Assembly (NCBI GenBank): GCA_019636755.1
Contig: JAHBWZ010000009.1
Span: forward strand, 89,331-153,330
From: Phycisphaeraceae bacterium
GTDB taxonomy: Bacteria > Planctomycetota > Phycisphaerae > Phycisphaerales > SM1A02
DNA: 64,000 nucleotides
Direction of reading: 5' to 3'
Both the position numbers and the translations under genes were made by a program. Of this stretch, positions 17,170 to 26,749 are shown piece by piece. Under the pieces are notes generated by a model that saw only the letters and a program-made list of their open reading frames with translations, was not told the DNA's origin and did no database searches. The stretch's first letter is position 1. Every line of letters begins with the position of its first letter.

Positions 17170-17862
17170 ATGCAACGGATCAACAGGACCATGTTCACCA
17201 TCAGCGCCATGCACCGGCTCCTCGCGCTGCCGGTGCTTCTCGCGATACTCTCACAGAGCGCGGCTGGCGCGATCACCTACACGAACAACAAGGATCTCTG
17301 GCTGAGCCAGACGACAGGCGTGGAGGTGATCACCTTCACCGAGCATCCGCTCGGGACATGGCTGGACGACCACTCCCACGAGTCGCACGGACTCACCTTC
17401 GCGGGACCGACGGAGTTCATCACGCACGACACGGCGTTCCACGATCTTCAGGGCATGAAGACCTTCACGGGCGTCGCGGACCTGCGCTTCGACACGCCGA
17501 TCACGGCGTTCGCGTTCGACAACTCCGTCGGGTCTGTCAATCTGCGCCTGTACTCAGGAGACACGCAGATCGGATTCGCGCAGTTCTTCGGCCTCATCCC
17601 CAACTTCGGCGGGATCCTCTCGACCATTCCGTTCGACCGGATCGTGCTGTGGGACCCGTCAGACGCGGTGCTTGCGATCGACGACATCATGTTCACGCAC
17701 CACGCGCTGGTGCCCGGACCCGGCGGCGCCGCGATGGCGCTCCTGGCCGGGTGGAGCGCGGTCACCGGTCGGCGACGGCGCCGATCCGGGCGTCCACGTG
17801 ATGGCTGGAGATCCGCGATGTCGGTGCGGTCGGTGCGCTCGGATTGCTCGATGAGTCACTGA
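17170..17862 (+). CDS. PEP-CTERM-like secreted protein, X family, copy X4
   Basis: A 230-residue intact copy with good ribosome-binding sequence (GGAGGAAAGGGAGACCC before the ATG). Lead MQRINRTMFTISAM, then the signal core HRLLALPVLLAILSQSAAGA. The domain matches X1, with its own variable loop (FDNSVGSVNLRLYSGDTQIG), which is also recognisable in decayed X0. The tail PGPGGAAMALLAGWSAVTG plus RRRRR is the sorting-like anchor; about 28 more residues follow that are unusual for such tails and lie in sequence shared with the 3' flank of X3. X0 and X4 share upstream flanks, so X4 is probably closest to the ancestor of X0. Confidence 0.8.
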   Translation: MQRINRTMFTISAMHRLLALPVLLAILSQSAAGAITYTNNKDLWLSQTTGVEVITFTEHPLGTWLDDHSHESHGLTFAGPTEFITHDTAFHDLQGMKTFTGVADLRFDTPITAFAFDNSVGSVNLRLYSGDTQIGFAQFFGLIPNFGGILSTIPFDRIVLWDPSDAVLAIDDIMFTHHALVPGPGGAAMALLAGWSAVTGRRRRRSGRPRDGWRSAMSVRSVRSDCSMSH

Positions 17863-18658
17863 AGCGACTGCACGTCCGCGTTCTCCCGACGGGATGATCG
17901 TCAATCGCCGGGGACCGGGCCGAAGCCCCACGGCCACCCGTGTCCATGAACACGGCTGGCGTTGCGTCTCCTGGATCACTCGGTCTTGCGTCCGGGCGAT
18001 CAGGGAGACCAGACGTCAACCGCGGTCCTTGAACAACATCGAGCGAGTGAGATCGCGCGCATGGACGACTCGGCGACCTGACGACGCGCTCAGGCACTCC
18101 GCCGTGCACGCCGTCGCTCTCTGCACGCGCGTGCGCAGGGGGGCTGACGCGCACCACCTGCAACCCCCCCTCGCGGATGGACGGTCCCGGGACCGCCCTG
18201 GCGCGCGAATCAGCGATCGCGGACGCGCCGCGCCGGACACGCCGTCGTCGCCAGACGTCCCCGGCGCGCGACCCTCGCCCCATGCCCATCCGACCACCGC
18301 GCCGGCTGACCCCCCAACCACCGTCATGCAGAGGCTGTTGCAGGGGGGGCCTCAGCTCCCTGCCGCGCACCCGGACGGAAATCCGCGTGATCGAAGAAGA
18401 CCGACGTCAACGATCCTTGAACAACATCGGCGAGTGAGACGCGCGCGTACATTTCAGTGACCTGACGACGCGTTTCCGTGGCACGCCGCCGTGCACGCCA
18501 TCGATTTCAGGACGCAGATAAACCGAGCGCCCTGCAACCCCGCGGATGGACGATCCCGACGCGCTCTCGCGCGTAACGCACGGTCGCGGACGCGACGCCG
18601 GACGCGATCGCCCCAGAGATCCATCGAGCGCCCGGCGGAGTATTTCAACAGTCTGCGA
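17863..18658. repeat. X-family 3' flank and family A repeat array, locus 2
   Basis: The first about 110 bp (to 17975) repeat the flank of X3. Family A sequence follows in reverse orientation: linker 1 (complement, with TTGAACAACATCGAGCGAG and CACTCCGCCGTGCACGCCG), hairpin 18135-18162, linker 2 (CCGTCGTCGCCAGACG), hairpin 18340-18363, a second linker 1 (TTGAACAACATCGGCGAGTG) and the remains of a third hairpin near 18525-18545. No believable gene. Confidence 0.75.
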
Positions 18659-20172
18659 CTACGGCTCCAGGTCCACGGCGGCGTCTCGGCCGCTTCGATC
18701 GCCCGGCGCTTCGCTGCCTCCTCCTGCCGGGGCGAGGATCACTTCGACGGGCACCGGTTCCTCCATGGGTATACCTGGCGTGGCGAAATACGACGCCGCC
18801 CGCGCGCAAACCACCGCCCGAACGCCGCACGCGCTCGATGGCCAGCGACCAGCCGCGAGATCGCGCGACGTCCTCCGGGGCACCTTGCACCGCCAGCGTC
18901 TCGCGCAGCCAGACCGCGTCACGGCACTGCCGGATATCCGCCCCCGCCCAAGCCGCGTGATCTCCTGCCGGATAGCGCCCACTCGCTGTGCGCGAAGCCG
19001 CGGAGTTCCACGCATCGCTCCATCCACGTCCGCGCGCGGGCACGCATCGCGTCATCCACCGCGCGGAGTGCCGCCAGTCGCGCCCGCAGCGCTTCGGGGA
19101 CACCCGGATCAGCCATCGCCTCTTCGTTGCCCGCGGCGATCACCCGCTGCACGACCTCCCGGAACCGGCGCGCCTCGACATCCGACGGCGCGTACTCCGG
19201 CCACGCGTGCGCTTCGAAGCGCGCCTGGAGCCGGTCGCCCAGGTCACCGGGGAGGCGCCCCGGCTCCGCCAGGGTGGCCACCAGCGCGCAGAGGTCGTCC
19301 ATGCGGCGCCGCGCCAGCGCCAGCGCGGGCGCCGTGCGGGACTCCATCAGGCGCCCGTACTGCGCGATCAGGGTCTCCGGTGGCGCCGTGCTGGTCCGCA
19401 GTCCACGGTCGTACTCCGCCATGAGGGCGTCGTGGTTGTCCGTCAGGAAGACGCGGGCCGCCGAGTCCATCCGGACCGAGTGGATCGACGCGTCCGCGCC
19501 GGCCCGCGCATCGCGCGCGGCCTGCGCGGACCAGGCGGCGATGTCGGGATCACCGGGGAGGATGTCCGCCAGTTCGGCCGGCGATGCGATCTCGATCAGG
19601 GTCTCCACCAGGTCGAAGGAGATCGCCGGCATCTGCGTCGCAGAGAGACTCTCATACGGTGCATGGCAGCGACGGCTCCACCACGCCCGCGCCATTCGGA
19701 CCAGCGACTGGTCGATGGACGGGAGGTATTCGCCGAATGCCAGGAGCCACCGGTCACCGATGCCGAGAAGATCCCGGCCGAACGCAACACTGTTCTCCCG
19801 GAACCGCACTCGCAGGGACTCCAGCTCCGGCCCGAGCGAGAACGTCGACGTGAGCACGGGATGAATGACATCGCCATCGGCGCTGAGCCGGTCCATGCGG
19901 GCCGATCGCTGCGCCTGGTCCTCGTCCTGCCATCTCGGCCAGAAGAACTCGTCGAAGAACCGGGCGTGCAGGTCGGGCAGCCGGAGGATCGCACCCAGGA
20001 TCGCACGATCCCGCGCTCCTGGAGCAGGCGGACAGGTGACGACGACGCCCCGATCGCGCGCGGGCGGTGCGGCGCCGACCGGTCTGCCCGCGGCTGCGAT
20101 CGCGATCAGGGCGAGAGCAGGCGCACTGGCCCACGCGCGGGCGGGCGACGCTACTCCGGGCCACCGCCGCAT
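18659..20172 (-). pseudogene. Exported protein of unknown family, frameshifted near the 3' end
   Basis: Start ATG 20172 is preceded by GGAGG at 7 nt; an upstream in-frame ATG at 20220 has no such site. Signal peptide MRRWPGVASPARAWASAPALALIAIAAAGRPVGA. About 400 helical residues follow without a recognisable domain (RFFDEFFWPRWQDEDQAQR, AFGEYLPSIDQSLVRM, FDLVETLIEIASPAELADIL). The main frame ends at 18919, but coherent sequence continues in a second frame (ADIRQCRDAVWLRETLAVQG) and then a third (SYFATPGIPMEEPVPVEVIL) to 18659, so at least two frameshifts occur after about residue 400. The start overlaps the end of the upstream Cys-rich gene, suggesting one operon. Either the copy is inactivated or the sequence has consensus errors. 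Confidence 0.65.
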
Positions 20173-20564
20173 GGTTCCGCCTCCGGGTCGATCATCGGGT
20201 TTGACTCGCAGTTGGCCCACGCCGTGTCTGCTTCGTGATCACATGGCCGCGGATCGAAGATCGTGAGACACTTCCCGGGCCTGTATCCACACTGGCTGCC
20301 GAATCCCTCCACGACATCGCGCGCATGCCAGCCGTCGTCCTGGTACAGCGCGACATGCGTCGCCGGCCCCGACTCGATCGGCAGTGGCGGACACGCCTGC
20401 GCCGGCGATCCCGGCGGACAGAGCGTCCAGAGCAGGTGGCCGAGTTTCTGACAGCAGCCCCCCTGGAAGGACGCGATCGTCACGCAGTCACCGCCCGCAG
20501 CCGGTATGACCATCGCGGCGACGACCACGACACCCGCACTCACAAAGACCGCATCACGCGACAT
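20151..20564 (-). CDS. Small Cys-rich secreted protein
   Basis: A 137-residue protein with signal peptide MSRDAVFVSAGVVVVAAMVIPAAGG and a short mature part with ten cysteines (DCVT, GGCCQK, TLCPP, QACPP, SQCGY, GKCLT, RPCD, NCES, EPCGG), consistent with a disulfide-stabilised extracellular domain. No family recognised. The 3' end overlaps the start of the exported gene at 20172 by 22 bp, so the two are probably co-transcribed. Export through Sec and oxidation by a Dsb system would be expected; a VKOR-DsbA fusion is encoded at 41.5 kb. Confidence 0.7.
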   Translation of the reverse strand: MSRDAVFVSAGVVVVAAMVIPAAGGDCVTIASFQGGCCQKLGHLLWTLCPPGSPAQACPPLPIESGPATHVALYQDDGWHARDVVEGFGSQCGYRPGKCLTIFDPRPCDHEADTAWANCESNPMIDPEAEPCGGGPE

Positions 20565-20636
20565 GACATGGCTCCCGTGGCGTCACAGGAGGAGCCCCGT
20601 CCGCGTCGAACCTCGCGCGGGCGGGCAGCCCTGTAC

Positions 20637-20670
20637 GGGGGGGGGGGGGGTCCCCCCCCCCCCCCCCCCC
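20637..20670. repeat. Extreme homopolymer inverted repeat: G14-T-C19
   Basis: Fourteen G, one T and nineteen C in a row lie 72 bp upstream of the Cys-rich gene and 126 bp downstream of the rny stop. It can form a G:C-only hairpin or a G-quadruplex/i-motif. Run lengths in such sequence are often unreliable. Confidence 0.9.
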
Positions 20671-20795
20671 GACGACGCAAGTCCCATCCAATGTCCGCCC
20701 GGCCAACGCGGATCATGCCTGCACGACACCCGCCACGGCCAGCCGCGCCGGCGCGCGATCGGCTCTTCTCACACCTCTCAACCAGCGTCAGACCG

Positions 20796-22385
20796 TTACC
20801 GCGCGACCGCCTCCGCACGTACCTCGCGCAGGACGGTCACCTTGATCTCCCCGGGGAAGGTCATCTCGTCCGAGACCTTCTTCGCGATCTCCTCGGAGAG
20901 GGCGAATGCATCCGCGTCCGTGCAGCGCTGGGCGTCGATGATGACCCGGACTTCCCGCCCCGCCTGGAACGCGTGCGCCTCCGTCACCAGCCGGCTCTCC
21001 CGGGCGATGGCCTCCAGTTGCTCCAGGCGCTTGATGTACATCTCCATCGACTCGCGCCGGGCGCCGGGCCGGGCGCCGGAGATGGCATCCGCCGCCATCA
21101 CGATCGGGGTGTAGGGCGAGGTCGAGACGATGTCGCCGTGATGTCCGCCGATGGCGTTGAGAACGACGTCGGACTTCTCACCGTGGCGCGCGGCGAACTC
21201 CATGCCGATCGCCGGATGCCCGCCCTCCATCTCGTGATCCATCGCCTTGCCGATGTCGTGCAGCAGCCCGCAGCGCCGGGCCAGATCGCCCTTGAGCCCC
21301 AGTTGATCCGCGATGATCTGCGAGAGATACGCGACCTCGATCGAGTGCCGCAGCACGTTCTGGCCGTAGGACGTGCGGAAGTGCAGCTTGCCGAGCGCTT
21401 CGACGACCTTGGGATGGAGTCCGCGGACGTTGGCTTCCAGCGCCGCCTCGTTGCCGGCCTTGATGATCCGCTCCGCCATGTCCTTGCGGACCGATTCCAC
21501 GATCTCCTCGATCCGTGACGGATGGACTCGTCCGTCGGCGACCAGCCGCTGCAGCGATTCTGCCGCGATCTGCCGGCGGATCGGATCGAAGCAGGAGACG
21601 GCGATCACGCCCGGCGTGTCATCCACCAGAATGTCGACGCCGGTCGCCTTCTCGAGCGTGCGGATATTGCGCCCCTCGCGGCCGATGATCCGGCCCTTGA
21701 GGTCGTCGGAGGGAATCTTGACGGACCGGACCGTGGAGTCCGCCACGTGCTCCGCCGCGTACCGCTGGATCGCCTGGAGCGTGATCTCCCGGCTGCGCGT
21801 CCTCGCCTGGAGTTCCGCCTCCTCGATGATCCGCTGGGCCCGGACGGCGCCGTCGTGGGCGTACTCGATCCGGATCTCATCCAGGAACTGGGCCTTCGCC
21901 TCCTCGACGGAGAGCCCGGAGAGCGACTCCAGCCGGGCACGGATGCGGGCGATCTCCGCGGTCAGTTCCTGCTCCCGCGCTTCCGCCGCCTCTTCGAGCT
22001 TCCGGATCCGCGACTCCCGCTTCTCCAGACGGCGCTCGGTCTCGTTGATCTTCTCGAGCTTCTGGTCCAGCGTGTCTTCACGCTTCTCCAGGCGCGCCTG
22101 GTCCTTCTTGACATCGGCGAGCAGGGCTGCCAGTTCCTGGTCGAGTTCCTCCCGCCGGGCGGCGATGCGCTTCTCCGCCTCCAGTTCGATGCGCTGTCGT
22201 TCCGCCTCCGCCTCGGTCCGGGCGGTCTGCCTGATCTGCTCCCCGTCCTGTCGCGCCCGGCTGACGATGTTGCCGGAGGTGACCCGGAGGATCACCCAGA
22301 CGAGAATGCCGCCCGCAATGACGCCGAGCAGGCTCGCAACGCCTGGATTGAGGGGGCCTGATTCTGAGAGATGGAGAAACAGCAT
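20796..22385 (-). CDS. rny: Ribonuclease Y
   Basis: A 529-residue membrane-bound endoribonuclease that initiates mRNA decay. Domains in order: an N-terminal membrane helix (residues about 15-37, LLGVIAGGILVWVILRV), a long coiled coil rich in Glu/Arg (about 45-185), a KH RNA-binding domain with GRIIGREGRNIRTLE (about 220-234), and an HD hydrolase domain with the metal-binding pair in LLHDIGKAMDHE, plus HSIEVAYLS and GGHHGD. Length and order are normal for the family. It stands alone, transcribed leftwards, with an 880-bp non-coding stretch upstream. In the absence of a recognisable RNase E it would be a main mRNA turnover enzyme (inference). Confidence 0.96.
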   Translation of the reverse strand: MLFLHLSESGPLNPGVASLLGVIAGGILVWVILRVTSGNIVSRARQDGEQIRQTARTEAEAERQRIELEAEKRIAARREELDQELAALLADVKKDQARLEKREDTLDQKLEKINETERRLEKRESRIRKLEEAAEAREQELTAEIARIRARLESLSGLSVEEAKAQFLDEIRIEYAHDGAVRAQRIIEEAELQARTRSREITLQAIQRYAAEHVADSTVRSVKIPSDDLKGRIIGREGRNIRTLEKATGVDILVDDTPGVIAVSCFDPIRRQIAAESLQRLVADGRVHPSRIEEIVESVRKDMAERIIKAGNEAALEANVRGLHPKVVEALGKLHFRTSYGQNVLRHSIEVAYLSQIIADQLGLKGDLARRCGLLHDIGKAMDHEMEGGHPAIGMEFAARHGEKSDVVLNAIGGHHGDIVSTSPYTPIVMAADAISGARPGARRESMEMYIKRLEQLEAIARESRLVTEAHAFQAGREVRVIIDAQRCTDADAFALSEEIAKKVSDEMTFPGEIKVTVLREVRAEAVAR

Positions 22386-23254
22386 CGGACAACCCCTGCG
22401 CGAGACGGCTCACCCCGGCATGCCCCCGACAGGCGGGGCGACATGCCGGACGACGGCACAGGCGTTTCCGATGACGCGCACGGCGCCCGCTGGGCGCTGC
22501 GCCATCGGCGTCACCGATACGGAAGTCCGATCCCTGCGGGCAGCACCCCGGCGTCGACGACGGACCGGGCGTCTCCACGGCCTCCGCGCCCTCCGCCGGG
22601 TTCAGACCCGGTCAGCGCTGAGGCCCTCCAACCGCCCCACGATGATGGACGCGGCGACTCGCGCTCGAAACGGGGACGATCCGCCCGCCGCGCCATCGGC
22701 GGGCAGAGGGCCGCGCCGACTTCGCGTCGTCCGGGAGGCGGCCCCGCGGCGCATCCGGTCACGCGGGTCCCGCCGGCGTGATCCGGTCCTTGCGCGGCGT
22801 GGGGGATCCCCCCCTCGAGCGCCGGCCCGGTCCGGGACCGGGCGCCCGACCCGCACCGAGGCGCCGCGCGACGCGACCCGACGGCCGCGATGGTGCGAAG
22901 AGACTCGGAATGGTCGGCGTGATGCATCGTGCGACGGAGCAGGTACTGGACTTCCTATCTGTCTCAGCCCGAGTCCTCAGCCCGAGTGCTCTGCCCGGAT
23001 CCGGCCGGGCCGGGCGAGCCAGCCGCGGACGGCGGTTCGAGTCCTCGCGCTGCGAGCGGTCCCGCCGTCGGCGGGGCCGATCATGAAACGGGCGACGGCC
23101 CGTGCGGTCCGTGGGCGAGTCGTGGATGTTCAGGACAGATCCACGGTGAACCGGCAGACGCCGGATCACCCACCAACGGGACGAGAATCCATCGCATAAT
23201 CGGGCCGGTCGCAGGGACTGTCAAGGCGGCCGGTCCGTCACCGCCCTCCGCCGG
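22386..23254. other. Non-coding stretch between divergent rny and ABC permease
   Basis: About 870 bp with overlapping GC-rich ORFs on both strands, none with a credible domain, signal or start. A GGTTCGAGTCC motif near 23035-23046 resembles a tRNA T-loop, but no matching acceptor or anticodon arm could be folded around it. A partial tandem (CAGCCCGAGTCCT/CAGCCCGAGTGCT) lies at 22964-22989. Promoters for both divergent genes must lie here. Confidence 0.6.
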
Positions 23255-23260
23255 TACCAT
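23255..23260 (+). promoter_or_regulatory. Putative -10 hexamer TACCAT, leaderless start
   Basis: TACCAT ends 6 nt before the GTG start at 23267, which would place transcription start at the first codon base. No Shine-Dalgarno is seen. Same layout as upstream of the GSDH-like gene. Confidence 0.45.
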
Positions 23261-23266
23261 CGCCCC

Positions 23267-25120
23267 GTGCCCGCATTCCTCAACTGGCTTCTCCGGCTTC
23301 TTCCGACGAATCCGATCTGCATCCGGATCATCCAGGTCGGCTCCCGCCAGATGCGCCACCTGACGATCCGGGCGGGCTATCTGGCGGTCATCATCCTCGT
23401 CCTGCTCTTCTTCCTTCTGGGGCAGTCCGGTTCGAGCAGTCTCTCCCTGCCCGATCTTGCCCGGGCCGGCGCGAACATGTTCACCCAGGTGAGCTACCTC
23501 CAGGTCACGCTCATCTGCCTGCTGACGCCCGTCTTCATGGCCGGCGCCATCGCCCAGGAGGCGAACCCGCGGACGTGGGACATCCTCCTGACGACACCGC
23601 TGAACAATCTCCAGATCGTCCTGGGCAACCTGTTCGGCCGGCTCTTCTTCGTCGTGGCGCTGCTCTTCTCGAGCCTTCCCCTCTTCGTCATGACGCAGTA
23701 CTTCGGCGGCGTGCCGGGGGAGGCGATCTTCGCGTCGTATGCAATCGCCGTCTTCAGCGCGCTGGTCGTCGCCGCGATCGCCATCACGCTGAGCGTCACC
23801 CGGACCGCCGGTCGGCGCGCCGTCGTCGTCTTCTACTTCAGCGTGATCATGTATCTCTTCGTCACCGGCGGCGCCGACGCGATCTTCTCCAGCCCGGTCG
23901 AGAACAGCTCCGTCGCCCGGCATACGACGGTCTTCACGCCGCTCAATCCGTTCCTGGCACTCCGTGTTCTGCTGGACTCCAACGCGTACGTCCCGCATGA
24001 CTTCACCGGGTCCGACGCCGCCGGCTTCGTCCGGCTCTGGATGGGACGGCCGATCGCCGCGTTCTGCTGGACCGCGGGACTGATCAGTCTCCTGCTCGCC
24101 GCGTTCTCGACCATCCGCGTCCGCATCATCGGGACGAAGGCGGGCGGAAACCCGTGGTACCGCCGGCTTTTCGGGCTCGCCGCCCGTGGCGCCACGGAGC
24201 GACCCGCCCGGACGGTCGGCGTGAATCCCGTGGCGTGGCGTGAATCGGTGGCGCGCGGACGGACGCTCGGCACGATGCTGGCGCGCTGGGGGTTCGTGTC
24301 CGCGGGCATCCTTCTCGGCATCGTGCTCCTGGTGCTCTTTCACGTCGGAACGCTGGATCATGCCGGGCTGCGCCTCGCGCTCGGCACGGTGGTCATGGGC
24401 GAAGTGGCCATCATCGCGCTCGCGGCGCTGAACATGAGTTCGACCGCGGTCAGCCGCGAGCGCGAGGACGGCTCGCTCGACATCATCCTGACCACGCCGA
24501 TCCAGCCAGGACCGTATCTCGCCGGCAAACTGCGCGGTCTGCTGCAGTACCTCGGGCCGCTCATGCTGGTGCCCGCGACGACGCTGCTGCTGTTCGCGAT
24601 CTACGTGCTTGCCGGCGGGTTCGGCCGCAAAGGCGGCATCACCGTGACGGAAACCGCGGCGGCACTGGCGAACAATGCCCCGGAACTCCCGGTGATCCTG
24701 CCCGAGGCGGCGCTCGCCGTCCCGATCCTCCTGGTGCCGTTCACCGGGTTCTGCGTCATGATCGGCCTGCAGTGGTCCATCCGCAGCCGCGGCACGATCT
24801 CGTCGATGATCGCGGCGGTCGGCGTCGTCCTTGCGATCGGCGGCGTGCTGACGCTGTGCGGACGGATCGGCGGACACGGCATGAGCATCGTCGGCGCGGT
24901 CCTGTCCGCCTTCAGCCCCGTCAACCTGGTGCTCGCGCACATCGCACCGGGCGCATGGATCCCCAGCGCGCTCGAGGCGGGGCCCGCCGCTGCGAGATCC
25001 ACGCTCTTCATCAGCGCGCTCATCGCGGCGGGCGCGTATACCGGCGTCTCCGTCGGACTCCACTCCGCGATGAAGCGTTCGTTCATGATGACGGTCCGCA
25101 GGCTCTCGGGCACGCGGTGA
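23267..25120 (+). CDS. ABC-2 type transporter permease, two-module
   Basis: A 617-residue membrane protein with about 12 hydrophobic segments in two halves. Each half has the ABC-2 signature region before a helix pair: AQEANPRTWDILLTTPLNN (near residue 103) and SREREDGSLDIILTTPIQ (near residue 400). This internal duplication of EREdGtldlLLttPl motifs is typical of planctomycete permeases that work with a separately encoded ATPase. No ATP-binding gene is adjacent. The start is GTG at 23267; it lacks a Shine-Dalgarno but has TACCAT just upstream. The substrate is unknown. Family assignment is firm from the repeated motif and topology. Confidence 0.85.
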   Translation: MPAFLNWLLRLLPTNPICIRIIQVGSRQMRHLTIRAGYLAVIILVLLFFLLGQSGSSSLSLPDLARAGANMFTQVSYLQVTLICLLTPVFMAGAIAQEANPRTWDILLTTPLNNLQIVLGNLFGRLFFVVALLFSSLPLFVMTQYFGGVPGEAIFASYAIAVFSALVVAAIAITLSVTRTAGRRAVVVFYFSVIMYLFVTGGADAIFSSPVENSSVARHTTVFTPLNPFLALRVLLDSNAYVPHDFTGSDAAGFVRLWMGRPIAAFCWTAGLISLLLAAFSTIRVRIIGTKAGGNPWYRRLFGLAARGATERPARTVGVNPVAWRESVARGRTLGTMLARWGFVSAGILLGIVLLVLFHVGTLDHAGLRLALGTVVMGEVAIIALAALNMSSTAVSREREDGSLDIILTTPIQPGPYLAGKLRGLLQYLGPLMLVPATTLLLFAIYVLAGGFGRKGGITVTETAAALANNAPELPVILPEAALAVPILLVPFTGFCVMIGLQWSIRSRGTISSMIAAVGVVLAIGGVLTLCGRIGGHGMSIVGAVLSAFSPVNLVLAHIAPGAWIPSALEAGPAAARSTLFISALIAAGAYTGVSVGLHSAMKRSFMMTVRRLSGTR

Positions 25121-25218
25121 CCGCGGCGGATCCGCATCGATGATCGATCCGGAGACCCGGACCCGCGCGTCTGCCGGGTATACTCCGGTCTTCACCCACC
25201 GCGGCCCGGAGCATGCAC

Positions 25219-25941
25219 ATGGCCGAGATGACATCCCACGGAACGCCGAAGCTCTATGACGATGAAGGCGACCTGCTGATCGAGGGCGATCGGCTTGCCG
25301 ACCGGGTCGTCCTGCTGCCGGCGGGCGACCCGCGTGTCGCATCGACGGGCCCGGGCCGGATCCGGATCCAGTGGGGCCAGCACCTGCTGTCCGACCTGGT
25401 CGCCGGCCGGTATCGCACGGTCGTCTGCGGCATCAACGATGATGACAACTCGCACGGCATCATCGGCGAGCTTCTTCAACTCATCTCCACGAGCCAGTGG
25501 ACCGTGCAGTCCGCCACCAGTTACGCGCGGATGTTCCAGGAGTCCGTCGCGGTGCATGCGTCGGACGATCGTGAACCGTACGTCCTCAAGTTCGACCTCG
25601 ATCGCCTGCTGATCCTCGCAATCCTGCGACCGCGCGGTCGTGATCACCTGACGGTCGACGACCTTTCCCGCGGATTCCGCACGATCTCGAAGATGCTGGC
25701 GAACCGCGCCGACCGGCTGCCGGTCGCGAGCGTCTCGTTCCTCGGCGCCAAGTCGAACCGGCTGGTCGACGCCAGGGGTGATGAGCCGTCGTTCGAGACG
25801 GTCCTGCGCACCATGCACGAGGCAGGCTTCCGCGGCGACGTCTACCCGTCGCTCGGCATGTGGCGACTCTCGCCCACCGCGGTCTTCGCGTCGTATCCGT
25901 TCCCGGCAAGCCTGGAGGAGATGCGGCGCGGCGGGTTCTGA
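25219..25941 (+). CDS. Conserved-looking cytosolic protein of unknown function
   Basis: A 240-residue soluble protein. ATG 25219 is preferred over 25213 because GGAG (25208-25211) is 7 nt from the former and only 1 nt from the latter. TATACT at 25178-25183 could serve as a -10 box. No signal peptide or membrane helix. Visible text includes LYDDEGDLLIEGDRLADRV, GQHLLSDLVAGRYRTVVCGI, FDLDRLLILAILRPRG and a C-terminal VYPSLGMWRLSPTAVFASYPF. Composition and codon use match the core genes, and the frame is undamaged, so it is surely coding. I do not recognise the family and assign no function. Confidence 0.8.
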   Translation: MAEMTSHGTPKLYDDEGDLLIEGDRLADRVVLLPAGDPRVASTGPGRIRIQWGQHLLSDLVAGRYRTVVCGINDDDNSHGIIGELLQLISTSQWTVQSATSYARMFQESVAVHASDDREPYVLKFDLDRLLILAILRPRGRDHLTVDDLSRGFRTISKMLANRADRLPVASVSFLGAKSNRLVDARGDEPSFETVLRTMHEAGFRGDVYPSLGMWRLSPTAVFASYPFPASLEEMRRGGF

Positions 25942-25999
25942 TGTCGCGGCATCGGTCCGGGCTGCGCGTGCCATGCGCGGGGGGCAGGACGCCCGGTGG

Positions 26000-26749
26000 T
26001 CACGGCGCCGGGGCCGTCGTTCCCGTCTCCGTCCCGGGTGACCGTGGCGGAACGGTGCGGCGCAGGATGGTCGCGTCCTCTTCCGTCAGGACGCCTGCCT
26101 CCACCCACCGACCGATCAGCGCGTAGACCTGCTGCGATTCGCGCAGCGAGTCCGCGCGTCGCAGGACTCGCAGGACCGCGTCCCGCAGCGCGTCCCGCTC
26201 GAGTTCACCGATTTCGCGCCGTCGTTCGATCTCGCGCCGGACGGGGTCCGCCGCGGGATCCTGCATGAATCGCTCCAGGAGGGCGGACGCTGCGATCGTG
26301 GCAACGGCCTGGGCCTCGATGCGGGCCAGCGCCAGCTGCGACTCGGCCTGGAGCCGGGCCTGCTCGGCGGCGATCCGCGCCTGCTGCGCCTGTGCCTGTG
26401 CCTGTGTCACGTTGCCCGCGGCGCGCAACTGGAGGAACAGGACCGTGCCGATCCACAGCACGACCGGCGTGCACGCGAGGAGCACGCCGGCCACGATGCG
26501 ACCCACATGGTGCGCGGCGCGTCCATAGGAGACGCCCCGTCCCCCCGCCAGGTCCGCCCCGCACTCGGGACACGCGGTCGGCATGACGCCGTCGGCGCGC
26601 CGCAGGTCGTAGCGGCATCGCGCACACGTCGGATGCTCGAAGACCAGCCGGCCGCGCCAGCCGCGACCCACGAGCACGCCGCCGCCGAACAGAAAGACGA
26701 GGAAGAGGAGGGTGAAGAACCCCAGAAAGAGTGCACCACCTGCGGCCAT
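26000..26749 (-). CDS. Zinc-ribbon membrane protein
   Basis: A 249-residue protein; the start at 26749 (MAAGGALFLGFFTLLF) is chosen because the upstream frame lacks coherent sequence. Order: one membrane helix (residues about 4-27), a cytoplasmic or lumenal zinc ribbon CARCRYDLRRADGVMPTACPECG (four Cys in CxxC...CxxC), a second membrane helix (about 87-108, VAGVLLACTPVVLWIGTVLFL), a Gln/Ala-rich coiled coil (about 115-160) and a charged helical tail. The CxxCxYDL...CPECG ribbon is frequent in Phycisphaerae membrane proteins of unknown role. It stands between the convergent 25219 gene and a non-coding stretch. Confidence 0.8.
   Translation of the reverse strand: MAAGGALFLGFFTLLFLVFLFGGGVLVGRGWRGRLVFEHPTCARCRYDLRRADGVMPTACPECGADLAGGRGVSYGRAAHHVGRIVAGVLLACTPVVLWIGTVLFLQLRAAGNVTQAQAQAQQARIAAEQARLQAESQLALARIEAQAVATIAASALLERFMQDPAADPVRREIERRREIGELERDALRDAVLRVLRRADSLRESQQVYALIGRWVEAGVLTEEDATILRRTVPPRSPGTETGTTAPAP

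Noticed and set aside
13735..18600. CRISPR-like regularly spaced repeats
   Set aside because: Spacing near 190 bp, alternating orientation, related rather than unique spacers, and no cas genes.
22960..23080. Possible tRNA (T-loop-like GGTTCGAGTCC near 23.04 kb; minus-strand translation contains REDSN)
   Set aside because: The T-stem has two mismatches in five pairs, and no matching acceptor stem, D-arm or anticodon arm could be found upstream.
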